Source of the DNA: CAYSYH01 sp964435455
Lineage (GTDB): Bacteria > Patescibacteriota > WWE3 > 2-01-FULL-39-13 > JAACPI01
Length of the DNA: 39,568 nt
Assembly (NCBI GenBank): GCA_964435455.1
Contig: CAYSYH010000004.1
Span: 1-39,568 of the forward strand
Direction: 5' to 3'
The notes beneath the pieces are model-generated. The model did no database searches, was not told the DNA's origin, and saw nothing but the letters and a program-made list of their open reading frames with translations. The first letter of the stretch is position 1. Each line of letters starts with the position of its first letter. Below, one piece after another: positions 33,322 through 39,568 of this stretch. The translations under genes were made by a program, and so were the position numbers.

Positions 33322-33322
33322 A

Positions 33323-33967
33323 TTATCTTTTAGGTATGTTTACGCCTTCTGGTAATTTTAATCCAGAATCTTTAAGTGATTTTATTAACTCACATTGGTC
33401 TACAAAGTTTATATCATCAGGTACTTTTGTGTTTACTTTATCTTTGGTTAATTTACAACTTACCTTTTCACCTTCTTTTTCAAATTCTTTCTGTTTTTGG
33501 GCTTGCTCATATAATTTTTTTGGATCTACTCCTAAATTCTCTCCCCAAGGAGCTGCAAAATTAGAATTATCTTCTTTCTCTCCATCGTCACCTATTATAC
33601 ATCCTAAATCCATTTTATATCCTTTGTTTTTTCCTTCAGACCAAAAATAAATAACGGAACCTTTTCTAACTAAATATGATTTTTTTCCGTTTTCTGTGTT
33701 TTCTATTCTCATGTTTTCTCCATCTGTCATTATAGTACCAAATCCTCCTGATTCTTGTTTGCTTGTGCACATAAATGTTTTTCCACCAAATGCCTTTTTT
33801 TCCAGTTTTGCTACCTTTTTAAGTTTTTGGTTTACTTGTTGGCTTGTTGTTTCTTCTTTTTTTGAAGTTGATGTTTTACTTAATTTATTTATACACCCCC
33901 CTAAAACTAATGAGGCTGCTGTAATACCTAAGATTACAAAAGTTTTGGATTTAAGTAAAAAAGTCAT
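33323..33967 (-). CDS. Predicted lipoprotein with four conserved-looking cysteines
   Basis: The start at 33967 gives 214 residues with a lipoprotein signal: a short basic head, a hydrophobic stretch (about 8-22) and the lipobox LVLGGC, so Cys25 would be lipidated and the protein anchored to the outer face of the membrane. A Ser/Thr/Gln/Lys linker follows. The main domain has Cys residues in FMCTSKQ, DLGCIIGD, VSCKLTK and DQCELI, which could make two disulfides. No named family is recognised. The open frame extends upstream to 34009, but TATAAT (33977-33982, minus) lies nine bases before the chosen start. Confidence 0.7.
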   Translation of the reverse strand: MTFLLKSKTFVILGITAASLVLGGCINKLSKTSTSKKEETTSQQVNQKLKKVAKLEKKAFGGKTFMCTSKQESGGFGTIMTDGENMRIENTENGKKSYLVRKGSVIYFWSEGKNKGYKMDLGCIIGDDGEKEDNSNFAAPWGENLGVDPKKLYEQAQKQKEFEKEGEKVSCKLTKDKVNTKVPDDINFVDQCELIKSLKDSGLKLPEGVNIPKR

Positions 33968-33976
33968 GTTATAAAG

Positions 33977-33982
33977 ATTATA
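33977..33982 (-). promoter_or_regulatory. -10 box of the lipoprotein gene
   Basis: The minus strand reads TATAAT, ending nine bases before the ATG at 33967. The spacing matches that at gltX and implies a leader of at most about three bases. Confidence 0.5.
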
Positions 33983-34079
33983 AATTTTTACTGTTTTTTC
34001 ATTATACATATCATTATTATTTTTAACAATACCATAATTGTATTTTGCACATTAAGTAAAATTTTAACAGTAATTTAGA

Positions 34080-34108
34080 ATTACATTTTAATTTACTTAG
34101 TTTATAAT
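34080..34108 (+). promoter_or_regulatory. Promoter of the ruvCAB operon (leaderless type)
   Basis: ATTACA (34080-34085) and TATAAT (34103-34108) are spaced by 17 bases. Six bases separate the -10 from the ruvC ATG at 34115, placing the transcript start on the start codon. It is divergent from the lipoprotein promoter in a 147-base region. Confidence 0.6.
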
Positions 34109-34114
34109 ATATTT

Positions 34115-34594
34115 ATGATTATATTAGGTATTGATCCGGGTACTACTACTTTAGGGTTTGCTCTTTTGCAAAGGATATCTCGCAATAATTTAAAGGTTAT
34201 TGATTTTGGAGTGATTAAAACTCCTCCCAAAACAAATCAACATTTAAAGCTAGCTGAGATTTCTAAAGATTTATCTAGTCTTTTAAATAAATATAAACCA
34301 AATATAATGTCAATTGAAAAGATTTTTTATAATACTAATCCCAAAACTGTTATAAGTGTTAGTCAGGCTAGGGGTGTATGTTTAATGTATGCTGGCTTAC
34401 ATAATTTGATTGTAAAGGAATATACTCCTTTGCAGGTTAAGAACTCTTTAGTAGGTTATGGTAGAGCTGATAAAAGACAAGTACAATATATGGTGAAAAA
34501 TATATTAAAATTAAATAGCTTACCTAAGCCAGATGATGCTGCAGATGCTTTGGCTATTGCAATTTGCGCTGGTTTAGAAAGTTATAAAATATGA
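34115..34594 (+). CDS. ruvC: Holliday junction resolvase RuvC
   Basis: RuvC cuts Holliday junctions. The 159-residue protein keeps the four acidic catalytic residues: Asp in ILGIDPGTTTLGFAL at the N-terminus, Glu in SIEKIFYNTNPKT near residue 68, and the pair in KPDDAADALAIAI near 140. The length is near normal. It is the only gene in the window that ends in TGA, and that TGA overlaps the ruvA ATG as ATGA, so translation is coupled. It is the first gene of a complete ruvCAB operon. Confidence 0.96.
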   Translation: MIILGIDPGTTTLGFALLQRISRNNLKVIDFGVIKTPPKTNQHLKLAEISKDLSSLLNKYKPNIMSIEKIFYNTNPKTVISVSQARGVCLMYAGLHNLIVKEYTPLQVKNSLVGYGRADKRQVQYMVKNILKLNSLPKPDDAADALAIAICAGLESYKI

Positions 34595-35169
34595 TTTATT
34601 CACTAGAAGGTAAAATTATTTTAAAAAAAGACACTTTTGTTGTTGTAGATGTTAATGGTGTTGGCTATAAAGTATATCTTATAAACAGAGATTTAGATAA
34701 GTTAGTTTTAAATAAAAATTATTTTTTATTCACTCATTTTGTAATTAACGATAATCAAACATCTTTATTTGGTTTTTTGCAAGAAGAATCTTTACATTTC
34801 TTTTTGTTATTAACTAACGTGTCTGGAGTAGGCCCGCGTACAGCTTTTACTATTTTAGATTATTCTGATTTACAACAAATAATCTTTGCAATAAGTAATG
34901 CTGAAGCCTCTTTTTTTAAAAAGGTAAAGGGTGTTGGCCCTAAATTAGCCTTAAAAATAATTGTAGAAATGCAAGATAAAGTAGGTAAAATTAAGGAATT
35001 AAATTTAAAACCATTAAGCCCAAAAGATGAAGAAATAATTCAAGCTTTATGCGATTTAGGTTTTAATCAAGGTTTGGCAAGGCAAGCTGTAGAAAGTTTA
35101 GACTCTTCTTTAACTGAAGAAGAAAAATTAAAACAGGCTATAAAATTTATATCTAAGCATGCTAAATAA
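34591..35169 (+). CDS. ruvA: Holliday junction helicase subunit RuvA
   Basis: RuvA binds four-way junctions as a tetramer and loads RuvB. The 192-residue protein has the OB-fold N-domain (VVVDVNGVGYKVYL near residues 18-31), two helix-hairpin-helix motifs (LTNVSGVGPRTAFTIL near 75 and VKGVGPKLALKIIVEM near 110) and a flexible link to the C-terminal three-helix domain that contacts RuvB (about 148-190). The ATG overlaps the ruvC stop, and the stop overlaps the ruvB start by 11 bases. Confidence 0.96.
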   Translation: MIYSLEGKIILKKDTFVVVDVNGVGYKVYLINRDLDKLVLNKNYFLFTHFVINDNQTSLFGFLQEESLHFFLLLTNVSGVGPRTAFTILDYSDLQQIIFAISNAEASFFKKVKGVGPKLALKIIVEMQDKVGKIKELNLKPLSPKDEEIIQALCDLGFNQGLARQAVESLDSSLTEEEKLKQAIKFISKHAK

Positions 35170-36148
35170 TACTTTTATATCTAAAGATAACCAAGAATTA
35201 AGGGAATTAGATGAAACATTAAGACCTCGTTCTTTTAAAGAATTTGCTGGACAAGAAGAAACAAAAAAAATAAAAATATTTGTGGAAGCTGCAAAAAAAA
35301 GGGGAGATATATTAGAGCATTTTTTGTTTTATGGTCCTCCCGGATTAGGTAAAACTACATTAGCACATATTCTTGCTAATGAAATGGGAAGAACCCTAAA
35401 AACTATTACAGGTCCTTCTATTAGTAAGGTTAGTGATTTAACTGCTGTTTTAACTAATTTGTCTGAAGGAGATTTTTTGTTTATTGACGAGATTCATCGC
35501 CTACCCAGAGCTGTAGAAGAGGTTTTATACTCTGCAATGGAGGACTTTGCTTTAGATATTGTTTTGGGTAAGGGACCAAGCGCTCGTACTGCAAGAATTG
35601 ATTTGCAGCCATTTACTTTGGTAGGGGCTACTACTCGTGTAGGTCTTTTGACAAAACCTTTACGGGATAGATTTGGATCTATTCACAAATTAAAATTTTA
35701 TACTAACGAAGACCTTTCTACTATTATAAGGCGTAGTGCTAGTATATTAGGTGTAAAATTAGGTGGTAATGCTGATTTAGAAATAGCAAAAAGAAGTAGA
35801 GGTACCCCAAGAATAGCAAATAGACTTTTAAAAAGAATTAGAGATATTTCGCAGATGAATAAAGAATCTGTCATAACTAAAAAATCAGTTGATAGGGCTT
35901 GCAGAATATTAAATATAGATTTTGAAGGTTTAGATAATGAAGACAGGCAGTTTTTAAAAATAATTAAAGATGATTTTGATGGAGGCCCTGTAGGCCTTTC
36001 AACATTGTGCGCATCTCTTTCCGAAGATAGATTAACTATAGAAGAAGTCATAGAGCCTCTATTAATAAAAAAAGGTTTTATAAAAAGGACACCATCAGGA
36101 AGAGTTATTACTAAAAAGGGAATAAGACATATAGAAAGATTTACTTAA
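35159..36148 (+). CDS. ruvB: Holliday junction helicase ATPase RuvB
   Basis: RuvB is the hexameric motor for branch migration. The 329-residue protein has Walker A FYGPPGLGKTTLAHIL near residue 60, Walker B FLFIDEIHRLPRAVEE near 107, sensor 1 TLVGATTRVGLL near 155, the Arg finger region in LRDRFGS, and the C-terminal winged helix starting near 255 (GGPVGLSTLCASLSEDR). It overlaps ruvA by 11 bases at its start and the convergent M16 peptidase gene by eight at its end. ATG at 35159 is the natural start, as NNTFISKDNQELRELDETLRP matches the usual RuvB head. Confidence 0.97.
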   Translation: MLNNTFISKDNQELRELDETLRPRSFKEFAGQEETKKIKIFVEAAKKRGDILEHFLFYGPPGLGKTTLAHILANEMGRTLKTITGPSISKVSDLTAVLTNLSEGDFLFIDEIHRLPRAVEEVLYSAMEDFALDIVLGKGPSARTARIDLQPFTLVGATTRVGLLTKPLRDRFGSIHKLKFYTNEDLSTIIRRSASILGVKLGGNADLEIAKRSRGTPRIANRLLKRIRDISQMNKESVITKKSVDRACRILNIDFEGLDNEDRQFLKIIKDDFDGGPVGLSTLCASLSEDRLTIEEVIEPLLIKKGFIKRTPSGRVITKKGIRHIERFT

Positions 36149-37481
36149 TATCTAAATATTTTTTTATAACAACGCTTTTTATATTTTTGGTATTTCCTGT
36201 AAAGACTCCTACAATAGGATCTTTTTGTATATCTTTTCTTATCTTTTCTATATATTTGTTGACTTGGGTTTTATTTAGTTTTTCTTGGGCTTTTATTATA
36301 TCTTTAGGTGTAATTATAAATTTATTGTAGTAATAATTTCTTACTAATGAGTATAATATTTTTTTATGTTCACCTGTACTTAGCATTACTTTATTTTTTA
36401 AATGATTTTTCCAATATTCCAATGTTTTTTTAGAAATATTTGCCTTTAGTAATTTCTCCGTCTCTTTTTTGAATATATTTAATACATTATTTACATTTTT
36501 AGGAGGTACCTCTAATGTTATTGTTGCAATACTAAAATAATGTTGTTTCCATATATCAAACCAATATCCATATACCAAACCACTTTTTTCTCTTAAAGAT
36601 CTCCATAAATACGAACTTTCTGCTGTGACATATATACTACTAATTACATTTTCTATAGTTAAGTTTTTAAGAGCTACTTCTTTATTTTTGGGTTTATGTG
36701 TATTTTTAAATAATTTTGATATAGAAAATACGGTGTTATTAGATAATTTACTAGGTTTTATCACTACTCTTTTTGGGATAGCATATTTATATTTTTTAAA
36801 TTTTGTTTTGATTTCATAATCTTTGCCTTTATTTAAATATATATTTTCAGAAAAATCCTCTATAAGCCTTATTACTTCCTTTTCTTTTATGTTTCCAGAG
36901 ATACCAAAAATCATATTTTGGTTATTTAATAATTTATAATGTTCTTTTAAGTCTGCAATATTAATGTTATTTAAATCTTTCTTTGTGCCTAGTATGCTAT
37001 TAACATAAGGGGTGTTTTTTTTAAAATAATCTTTAAGTTCGTATTGTGCAAGAATACTAAAAATATTATTATTTCTCTTACTTATTTCGTCTTTTATTAT
37101 GCTTCTTTCTGTTTCTACTTCTTTATAATCAAATTTAATCTGGGTAAAATCTTCTTTTAATGTTTCAAAAACATATTTAATCTGGTTATATGGGGCATCT
37201 AGGTAATAAGTTATTAAATCGTAGCTTGTTGACGCATTTTTATAAATTCCCTTAATTTCTGTTTCTTTTAATCTTCTTTCTTTTGTTTTTGTTTTTGTGG
37301 ATAAACCTAAAAAACAATGTTCTAAAAAATGGGCTAATCCTGGCTTTTTACCAAACATAGCTCCAGCTCTTATTATAATATATACACTTGTATATAATGT
37401 ATTAGTATCCTTAAATATTAAATATCTTAGTCCTCTTTTTGTCTTTCCTTTTATGTGTTTAAAATCCAATGTTTTTGTCAT
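36141..37481 (-). CDS. M16 family zinc peptidase
   Basis: The 446-residue protein is a one-unit M16 (pitrilysin/MPP-like) metallopeptidase with two M16 lobes. The inverted zinc motif H-x-x-E-H is LAHFLEHCFLG (His51, Glu54, His55), and the third ligand is Glu132 in SIIKDEISKR, at the expected spacing. The second lobe includes SLREKSGLVYGYWFD near 300. All catalytic residues are present. It lacks a signal peptide, so it should be cytoplasmic unless exported by another route; the usual role is degrading small peptides. It overlaps ruvB by eight bases and is divergent from the beta-propeller gene by 33 bases. Confidence 0.9.
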   Translation of the reverse strand: MTKTLDFKHIKGKTKRGLRYLIFKDTNTLYTSVYIIIRAGAMFGKKPGLAHFLEHCFLGLSTKTKTKERRLKETEIKGIYKNASTSYDLITYYLDAPYNQIKYVFETLKEDFTQIKFDYKEVETERSIIKDEISKRNNNIFSILAQYELKDYFKKNTPYVNSILGTKKDLNNINIADLKEHYKLLNNQNMIFGISGNIKEKEVIRLIEDFSENIYLNKGKDYEIKTKFKKYKYAIPKRVVIKPSKLSNNTVFSISKLFKNTHKPKNKEVALKNLTIENVISSIYVTAESSYLWRSLREKSGLVYGYWFDIWKQHYFSIATITLEVPPKNVNNVLNIFKKETEKLLKANISKKTLEYWKNHLKNKVMLSTGEHKKILYSLVRNYYYNKFIITPKDIIKAQEKLNKTQVNKYIEKIRKDIQKDPIVGVFTGNTKNIKSVVIKKYLDIK

Positions 37482-37503
37482 ACAATATACTTAATACTTA
37501 ATT

Positions 37504-37509
37504 TATACT
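37504..37509 (+). promoter_or_regulatory. -10 box of the beta-propeller gene
   Basis: TATACT ends five bases before the ATG at 37515, again a leaderless-type position, in a 33-base divergent region shared with the M16 peptidase gene. Confidence 0.45.
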
Positions 37510-37514
37510 TGCCT

Positions 37515-38690
37515 ATGTTAATAAAACTGTATGACTTTTTAATTGCTCTTCTTATCTTATCAGGCTTAGCTGTTATTGTATATATATTTATAAATAAAGA
37601 TGTATTATTTAGTAAAAAAGAGATTACAAAAAAAAACAATGTCTTTGTTGAAAATTTATATCCTGTACAATTAAAAGTATCCCCATTTTGGCTAAAATAT
37701 TCTACACCTGTTCGTAATAAAAAATTCTTTTCTTTTAACAATAAAAAAGACCATCTTATATACGCGGCAGATTTAAATGATCCCTCACAAATGATTTTGG
37801 TAGGCGATTATGTAATAGTTACAGAACCTAAATCAGGAAACATTGTAGTTTTATTAGACAATAATAAAGATAACTCCGCAGACGAAAAATTTATTTTTGA
37901 AAGTGGACTAAGATACCCATATGGATTGGCTTATTATAAAAATGATTTATATGTGGCTGCAGAAGGTTCTATTTTAGTTTATAAAAACTTTTTAAAACAA
38001 CTTAAAAATTCTACTGCAAAATCAGATATATTGGTTTCGGAATTACCTACAGGAAGCCTTGGAAAATTAAGGCCTTTATTAGTAGGCCCTAATGAAAAAA
38101 TATATGTAGCTGTTGGTTCTAGTTGTAATTCTTGTATAGAAGAGGATAAACGAAGGGCTTCTGTTGTAACTTATAATTTGGATGGTTCTAACGAGGAGAT
38201 ATTTGCATTTGGCTTTAGAAATCCCACTGATCTAGAGTATCGTTTGGGGTTTATTTATCTTTTAGAAGAAAGTATGCGTTCTTCAAAGATTCCTATACCT
38301 CACGAACTAAATAAGCTAAAAAAGAATTCTTTTTATGGTTGGCCAGCTTTGTATGGTAATAATGTTCCTATACCCGAAACTCCTTTTGAGGCCTTTAAAC
38401 TTAAAAATGCGGTTCCTCCTTTGTTAACATTTGAACCAAACTTTATACCTTCGGGATTAGGATATGTTAATAATAGTAAATATTCTGGTTTTCTTATTTC
38501 TTTAAACTCCTTAAAAGAATCAAAAATACTCTATTACGATTTAAACGAGACTACCAAAGATCTTTTTGTTTGGAAAGACTCAGTTAATAAAGATACCTTT
38601 GTCCCACGTATCCAAGATATAATACCTTATAAAAAAGGTATCCTTGTTGCAGATTCAAAAAATGGCCTTATTTATTATCTTGCTTTTTAG
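37515..38690 (+). CDS. Membrane-anchored glucose/sorbosone dehydrogenase-like beta-propeller protein
   Basis: With the ATG at 37515 the protein has 391 residues: an N-terminal membrane helix (about 6-26) and an outer beta-propeller. The pattern ending in SGLRYPYGLAYYKNDLYVAA, then GKLRPLLVGPNEKIYVAVGSSCNSC, YNLDGSNEEIFAFGFRNPTDLEY and FYGWPALYG, is that of the soluble PQQ glucose dehydrogenase/sorbosone dehydrogenase family. Whether PQQ is bound is unknown, and these genomes usually make none, so a sugar- or glycan-binding role is just as likely. The open frame extends to 37455, but MLIKLYDFLIALLILSG fits a membrane anchor. The 3' end overlaps the convergent XRE gene by 23 bases. Confidence 0.82.
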   Translation: MLIKLYDFLIALLILSGLAVIVYIFINKDVLFSKKEITKKNNVFVENLYPVQLKVSPFWLKYSTPVRNKKFFSFNNKKDHLIYAADLNDPSQMILVGDYVIVTEPKSGNIVVLLDNNKDNSADEKFIFESGLRYPYGLAYYKNDLYVAAEGSILVYKNFLKQLKNSTAKSDILVSELPTGSLGKLRPLLVGPNEKIYVAVGSSCNSCIEEDKRRASVVTYNLDGSNEEIFAFGFRNPTDLEYRLGFIYLLEESMRSSKIPIPHELNKLKKNSFYGWPALYGNNVPIPETPFEAFKLKNAVPPLLTFEPNFIPSGLGYVNNSKYSGFLISLNSLKESKILYYDLNETTKDLFVWKDSVNKDTFVPRIQDIIPYKKGILVADSKNGLIYYLAF

Positions 38691-38985
38691 ATTCGGAGGA
38701 TTGTATTATTTTTTTTATTTCTTTAAGCTGTTTTTCTATATTGTTTAGTAATGTTTTTACAGAAAATTCGTTTAAATCTATTTGCTCCTCTGTAAAATAT
38801 GCTAAAGGCTTTTTTGTTATTTTAGATAATAATTTTAGAGTTTTTAATGGAGGTATAGCTCTGCCAGATTCATAGCTCGATATTGCTTTATCTGATAGGT
38901 TTAGAGCCTCCCCCAATTCTTTTTGCGACATTTTAGATTCTTTTCTAGCTTTTTTTATTCTAAAAGCAATAGACTTTTTATCCAT
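38668..38985 (-). CDS. XRE family helix-turn-helix regulator
   Basis: The 105-residue protein has a Cro/C1-type HTH at residues about 6-65: IKKARKESKMSQKELGEALN, then LSDKAISSYESGRAIPPL, followed by YFTEEQ at the end of the domain. Residues 70-105 form a helical, charged tail probably used for dimerisation. Target and signal are unknown. TAAAAT lies six bases before the ATG with a TTGTAT -35. The gene is divergent from the Cys-rich ArsR gene, and its end overlaps the convergent beta-propeller gene by 23 bases. Confidence 0.92.
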   Translation of the reverse strand: MDKKSIAFRIKKARKESKMSQKELGEALNLSDKAISSYESGRAIPPLKTLKLLSKITKKPLAYFTEEQIDLNEFSVKTLLNNIEKQLKEIKKIIQSSESKKQDNK

Positions 38986-38991
38986 GGCTAG

Positions 38992-39020
38992 ATTTTAGTT
39001 TAAATTTTTATAAAATACAA
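38992..39020 (-). promoter_or_regulatory. Promoter of the XRE gene (leaderless type)
   Basis: On the minus strand TTGTAT (39015-39020) and TAAAAT (38992-38997) are spaced by 17 bases. Six bases separate the -10 from the ATG at 38985. Confidence 0.55.
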
Positions 39021-39057
39021 GATTTAATAATGTTATATATCATTTATTAATTTTACT

Positions 39058-39085
39058 TTGACAAATAATACATATTGATTAAAAT
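39058..39085 (+). promoter_or_regulatory. Promoter of the Cys-rich arsR/suf operon (leaderless type)
   Basis: TTGACA (39058-39063) and TAAAAT (39080-39085) are spaced by 16 bases. Six bases separate the -10 from the ATG at 39092, the same geometry as at the other arsR gene. Confidence 0.7.
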
Positions 39086-39091
39086 CAATAT
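39072..39091. promoter_or_regulatory. Palindromic operator overlapping the second arsR promoter
   Basis: Nine-base arms ATATTGATT and AATCAATAT are perfectly complementary, separated by AA. The palindrome covers the -10 box and ends at the base before the ATG. Binding by the downstream ArsR protein would shut the promoter. Confidence 0.72.
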
Positions 39092-39352
39092 ATGCGGAAA
39101 ATTTGTAAAAGTTGTATTTTAGCTTTAGGAAATAAACAAAGATTAAAAATTTATTACTTATTGGAAGAGTATTCTAACGGGCTAGATGTTGGATCTATTT
39201 GCAAAAATTTAAATATTAAACAACCTACAGTTTCTCATCATTTAAGTGTGTTAAAATCTGTAGGTTTGTTAAACTCTTTTAAAAGCGGAAAGTTTGTTTT
39301 TTACAAAATTTCTTCCGTTTGTCCGCATACAAAGAGTAAATGTGTTTTGTAA
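39092..39352 (+). CDS. ArsR family regulator with two Cys pairs, upstream of sufC
   Basis: The 86-residue winged-helix protein has the recognition region IKQPTVSHHLSVLKSVGLL near residues 47-65 and the wing FKSGKFVFYKIS. It has Cys5 and Cys8 in ICKSC at the N-terminus and Cys77, His79 and Cys84 in CPHTKSKC at the C-terminus, a set that could bind a metal ion or an Fe-S cluster. It starts at the base after a perfect operator and is followed 15 bases later by sufC. A role as Fe-S sensing repressor of the suf operon, analogous to SufR or IscR but of a different and smaller family, is inferred from cysteines and position. Confidence 0.88.
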   Translation: MRKICKSCILALGNKQRLKIYYLLEEYSNGLDVGSICKNLNIKQPTVSHHLSVLKSVGLLNSFKSGKFVFYKISSVCPHTKSKCVL

Positions 39353-39367
39353 TAATTTAAAAACTTT

Positions 39368-39568
39368 ATGTTAAATATAAAAAATCTAAAAGTAAAAAGA
39401 GAGAAAAATTTAATTTTAAATGGATTAAATTTGCAAATTAATCCTAATACTGTGCATGTAATTATGGGTCCAAATGGATCTGGTAAAAGTACCTTAGCCA
39501 ATACTTTAATGGGGGATCCTAATTTAAAAATTGTGGGAGGATCTATAATTTTAGATTCACATGATATT
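39368..39568 (+). CDS. sufC: Fe-S cluster assembly ATPase SufC, N-terminal part (partial at window edge)
   Basis: The ATG at 39368 opens a frame that runs off the window after 67 codons. It reads as the start of SufC: a first strand MLNIKNLKVKR, a short L-x-x-L-N-L-x-I strand, the Walker A motif VIMGPNGSGKSTLANTLMGD, and the following G-G-S-I-I-L-D strand. SufC is the ABC-type ATPase of the SufBCD scaffold. MGPNGSGKSTL followed by A-x-x-L-M-G is typical for SufC rather than for general transporters. The rest of the suf operon would lie beyond the window. Confidence 0.88.
   Translation, partial: MLNIKNLKVKREKNLILNGLNLQINPNTVHVIMGPNGSGKSTLANTLMGDPNLKIVGGSIILDSHDI

Noticed and set aside
34115..36148. 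Recoding of UGA to glycine or tryptophan
   Set aside because: No gene contains an in-frame UGA and ruvC ends at one of normal length, so the standard code is in use.
1..39568. CRISPR arrays, insertion sequences, prophage or integrase genes
   Set aside because: No regularly spaced repeats, transposase motifs or phage genes were seen. The window reads as core chromosome.

Overview
The window is 39.6 kb of AT-rich bacterial DNA, densely coded, with many short overlaps between genes. It looks like a small-genome Patescibacteria (Candidate Phyla Radiation) chromosome. The reasons are short divergent forms of core proteins, Lys/Ile/Asn-rich composition, many small membrane-anchored proteins of unknown role, and an almost exclusive TAA stop codon. 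The exact lineage cannot be fixed from sequence reading alone. UGA appears only as a stop (once, ruvC) and never inside a gene, so the SR1/Gracilibacteria code is excluded.

Layout. 1-1084 is the end of a ribosomal operon (rplQ end, rplM, rpsI). 1147-4639 holds a DUF389 membrane protein and three poorly known genes. 4702-7365 is gltX convergent with pgi. 7437-9945 has a 2H phosphoesterase, superoxide dismutase, a beta-lactamase-fold protein that has lost its catalytic residues, and an isoprenylcysteine-methyltransferase-like protein. 9960-10082 holds a bidirectional terminator and a 25-codon gene on the minus strand. 10145-16602 has a phosphohexomutase, a rhomboid protease, a membrane-anchored SurA_N-like protein, a CNNM-like protein, DUF202, an NYN-domain protein and VanW. 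16610-18268 is mgtE with a small membrane protein. 18363-18760 carries tRNA-Glu(CUC) and, 20-30 bases later, a probable RNase P RNA. 18823-21648 has a VIT1/CCC1 protein, glutamate dehydrogenase, and an ArsR repressor with a DUF302-glutaredoxin fusion. 21886-24171 has two tandem GreA-family proteins and an M49-like protein. 24217-28581 has lysS, an HD-domain protein, and serS behind a T-box leader. 28611-33321 has two different undecaprenyl-diphosphate phosphatase families, secA and prmC. 33323-36148 has a lipoprotein and a complete ruvCAB operon. 36141-38985 has an M16 peptidase, a sugar-dehydrogenase-type beta-propeller protein and an XRE regulator. The window ends with a Cys-rich ArsR and the start of sufC.

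The most notable signal is the promoter layout. At seven genes a TATAAT-like -10 box sits exactly six bases before the ATG, which places the transcription start on the start codon, so leaderless mRNAs are predicted. Both ArsR genes have a consensus -35, a perfect palindrome covering the -10, and this N6 spacing, forming compact autoregulated switches ahead of a thiol-redox gene and of the Fe-S assembly genes. The same signature supports the 25-residue protein. Other items to follow up are the serS T-box without a visible terminator, tRNA-Glu joined to RNase P RNA, a GreA paralogue with a changed catalytic tip, and two enzyme-fold proteins with substituted active sites.
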